Below are positions 5,698 through 7,462 of a stretch of 7,462 nt of DNA, in pieces. The position numbers and the translations under genes are program-made. The DNA is taken from positions 1 through 7,462 of the forward strand of contig DAOVIL010000020.1 in the NCBI GenBank assembly GCA_030673725.1, in the 5' to 3' direction. The notes beneath the pieces are model-generated. The model searched no databases, had not been told where the DNA came from, and was given only the letters and a program-made list of their open reading frames with translations. Source of the stretch: Candidatus Aenigmatarchaeota archaeon. Its GTDB lineage: Archaea; Aenigmatarchaeota; Aenigmatarchaeia; QMZP01. Positions within the stretch are counted from its first letter, which is position 1, and each line of letters begins with the position of its first letter.

Positions 5698-6351
5698 ATG
5701 GATAAGAACCCCAGACACATGACCGTAAAGGAGGGGATTGCCGTCCCAGAGAAAGTCTATCTGGATACCAGCGTCTTCTTTGCCTTCTTGACCAAAGAAG
5801 TGAGAGACGCTTTCAGGGACTCCAAGCCGATGGATCCAAATAAGCCTACCATTATCTCCTCAAACATTAAACCGATAAAACCAAAGGATATCGTCAGATT
5901 CATTCCAGTGGTGCATGGTAAAAGGGGTTATATGGTTCAGGTATATGGAAAGGAACATTTAATTAACAAATTAATAGAAAAGAGCGAGAATGGAGTCAGC
6001 TACTGTACATCTCCCCTGGTGTTTTCTGAGGTAGTAAGGAAGCTGAGGAGAGAATATAAGCTTTCCGCAGAAGATGCTTTCAGCCTGTGGTGGGGCGTTG
6101 CATCGGCTTTTAGGTTTGAACGGACTAAAAATAATGTAATAGACCTGGATAAAGACCTTACCATGTTGGCTCGTAATTACCCATTAAAGCAAAATGTCCA
6201 AGACCTTCTGCACATTATATTAGCCAAACAAAACGACTGTTTGTTCGTTACAAAAGACAAACTAGATGGTAATTTAGATGAAATCAAGAAAGATTATCAT
6301 AATAAGATAATAACATTGGACGATTTCATTGTTTGTAAGAATGAGAAATAG
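5698..6351 (+). CDS. PIN-domain nuclease with a long insertion
   Basis: PIN domains are metal-dependent ribonucleases found in VapC toxins and in RNA-processing factors. All four acidic positions can be placed: D23 in VYLDTSVFF, E111 in FSEVVRKL, D169 in VQDLLHIILAKQ and D187 in FVTKDK. The protein is 217 residues, whereas VapC toxins are about 130-150. The excess is an N-terminal extension of some 15 residues and a segment between D23 and E111, about 50 residues longer than usual, with beta-like and basic stretches (NIKPIKPKDIVRF, GKRGYMVQVYGKEH). No antitoxin-like gene lies directly upstream; the neighbour there is divergent and encodes a membrane protein. The first ATG is supported by a TATA box 25 bases upstream. 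GC content is intermediate and arginine codons include AGA, CGG and CGT, unlike the AGG-dominated left block. A solitary toxin or a housekeeping nuclease are both possible. Confidence 0.8.
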   Translation: MDKNPRHMTVKEGIAVPEKVYLDTSVFFAFLTKEVRDAFRDSKPMDPNKPTIISSNIKPIKPKDIVRFIPVVHGKRGYMVQVYGKEHLINKLIEKSENGVSYCTSPLVFSEVVRKLRREYKLSAEDAFSLWWGVASAFRFERTKNNVIDLDKDLTMLARNYPLKQNVQDLLHIILAKQNDCLFVTKDKLDGNLDEIKKDYHNKIITLDDFIVCKNEK

Positions 6352-6377
6352 TCGATATATATGGGAAACTTAAAATA
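6352..6377. terminator. Short AT-rich convergent spacer, possible terminators
   Basis: These 26 bases lie between two convergent genes. On the minus strand the sequence just past the stop reads GATATTTTAAGTTT, a T-rich stretch able to act as an archaeal terminator. On the plus strand only an alternating AT tract is seen. No hairpin was found. Confidence 0.3.
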
Positions 6378-7462
6378 TCAGTTCCTAATGTGGGGCGAGG
6401 TAACGTTATTTGAATAATAGTAGACACCAATTTCTAACAATAGAAAAATTACCACATAAATGATTAAACAAACATTCATAGTTCTAATAAATATACTATT
6501 ATCCACATCAACCTTACCAATCACACTTGAGTACTGACTAATAATCCATAGGAAATAAGCTGCAAATACTGTGTGCGGTTTAATAAACTTATCTATTTTG
6601 TTTGGCAATTTAGATCTTAAGAGCACGTTTAATACAAAAATTATAATTATGGTGATTACGAGCAGCATAAATAAATTTACAAAATTGGTAAACTCTGAAG
6701 TATTCCTTTTCAACACAGTGTTTATGGATAAAAGCCAGTAACCGTCTATTTCAAATGTCTTTAAAGAACTACCAGAGGATAAAATAACACATCTCCCGTC
6801 ATTAATGAGTCGGCTGTTGAGTTTGATGTCTTTGTTTATATCATCTGCGTTTACAAATTCTGGTACATGTAATTCTCCGCTATCTCTATCATATATCACA
6901 GAATTTATGAGTTGAATTGATGTATTTTTTATTAACAGCCCATCAAATCCACACACTTTAATTCGGTTAATCTCGATTTTTTTTGAAGGTAAAAATAAAG
7001 GTATTTTAATTTCATATTCATCAAAGGGGTAGTCCTCCAATGGTGTTAGATTCTCAACCCTCTTATTTAATACCAGTTCATACGGATGATTTTTGTATTT
7101 TAAGCCATAACCTAATCCGCCGTACATGGTGATATTTCTAGGTAAATCATACTGAGATGTTAAATAAAAGAAACATTGATATGGAAATGAATTAAAACAA
7201 AACATATATCTTTTATTCTCAATCGAGTCACTCATTTTTGACGATAATTCATCATCAACTGATTCAACAAAAACATAGGCGTAGCTAACATTTCTCATAC
7301 AATGAGTAAGATTAACATTTTCAACATTGCCTGATACTTCTATGTTAATAGACATTTCATCTAAACTAGACAGATATACCTCTAAATATTCTAATTTGGA
7401 GTAGTATGAATCATAACGCGGGCTAAGATCAATCCAACTTTTATCAACAGTTTCTGCTGTTG
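6378..7462 (-). CDS. Membrane protein with YPFD motif and three C-terminal helices, DUF4436-like (5' end outside window)
   Basis: The frame stays open to the right edge, giving 360 visible residues; the ATG at 7355 is internal, since 35 in-frame codons without a stop precede it and read as ordinary protein (SWIDLSPRYDSYYSKLEYLE). The N-terminus is missing. About 255 residues form a beta-rich, probably extracytoplasmic domain with several NxT/NxS sites, followed by helices near 261-281, 296-315 and 327-349. In the outer domain lies L-E-D-YPFDEYEIKIPL (about 141-155), and just before the first helix is NTVLKRN. A YPFDxY motif, an Arg before the first helix and a compact C-terminal helical bundle match my memory of DUF4436 membrane proteins; this is a by-eye resemblance. 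The gene is very AT-rich (14 G or C in 60 bases at 7141-7200), unlike the rest. It converges on the PIN gene. Function is unknown. Confidence 0.65.
   Translation of the reverse strand, partial: TAETVDKSWIDLSPRYDSYYSKLEYLEVYLSSLDEMSINIEVSGNVENVNLTHCMRNVSYAYVFVESVDDELSSKMSDSIENKRYMFCFNSFPYQCFFYLTSQYDLPRNITMYGGLGYGLKYKNHPYELVLNKRVENLTPLEDYPFDEYEIKIPLFLPSKKIEINRIKVCGFDGLLIKNTSIQLINSVIYDRDSGELHVPEFVNADDINKDIKLNSRLINDGRCVILSSGSSLKTFEIDGYWLLSINTVLKRNTSEFTNFVNLFMLLVITIIIIFVLNVLLRSKLPNKIDKFIKPHTVFAAYFLWIISQYSSVIGKVDVDNSIFIRTMNVCLIIYVVIFLLLEIGVYYYSNNVTSPHIRN

Noticed and set aside
5247..5705. Two short plus-strand frames opposite the small membrane-protein gene
   Set aside because: The minus-strand frame has a coherent four-helix pattern and a well-placed TATA box; the plus-strand frames have neither.

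Overview
This window reads as an archaeal chromosome segment. Most genes lack a Shine-Dalgarno sequence and instead have an archaeal TATA box centred about 23-26 bases before the ATG, so their transcripts should be leaderless or nearly so. The left two thirds is GC-rich, yet arginine is written mostly as AGG and isoleucine very often as ATA. The phylum cannot be settled from the sequence alone. There are no rRNA or tRNA genes, no CRISPR array and no insertion sequence. No stretch over 300 bases lacks a gene.

Left block (1-1749): the C-terminal part of an EamA/DMT-type transporter enters from the left edge. It ends tail to tail, sharing a CTAG, with a HycI-type [NiFe]-hydrogenase maturation protease on the minus strand. 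A 50-base divergent promoter then leads rightward to an unrecognised 120-residue protein and a small zinc-ribbon protein.

Central block (1750-5176): an unusually long and divergent GMP synthase ATP-pyrophosphatase subunit is followed by an HD-domain phosphohydrolase, each with its own TATA box. Next comes a lemA-htpX operon: a LemA membrane protein and an HtpX-type M48 zinc metalloprotease. htpX is the one internal operon gene and the one with a visible ribosome-binding site.

Right block (5177-7462): base composition falls stepwise. A small four-helix membrane protein (minus) and a PIN-domain nuclease (plus) diverge from a second 50-base promoter. A very AT-rich minus-strand gene then runs off the right edge. 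It encodes a membrane protein with a large outer domain, a YPFD motif and three C-terminal helices, resembling DUF4436 proteins. This flank looks more recently acquired or less constrained than the left block.

The points most worth following up are the two near-identical symmetric divergent promoters, the GuaA-like enzyme with about 100 extra residues and altered motifs beside an HD phosphohydrolase, the PIN protein with a long insertion and no antitoxin, and the edge-truncated YPFD membrane protein.
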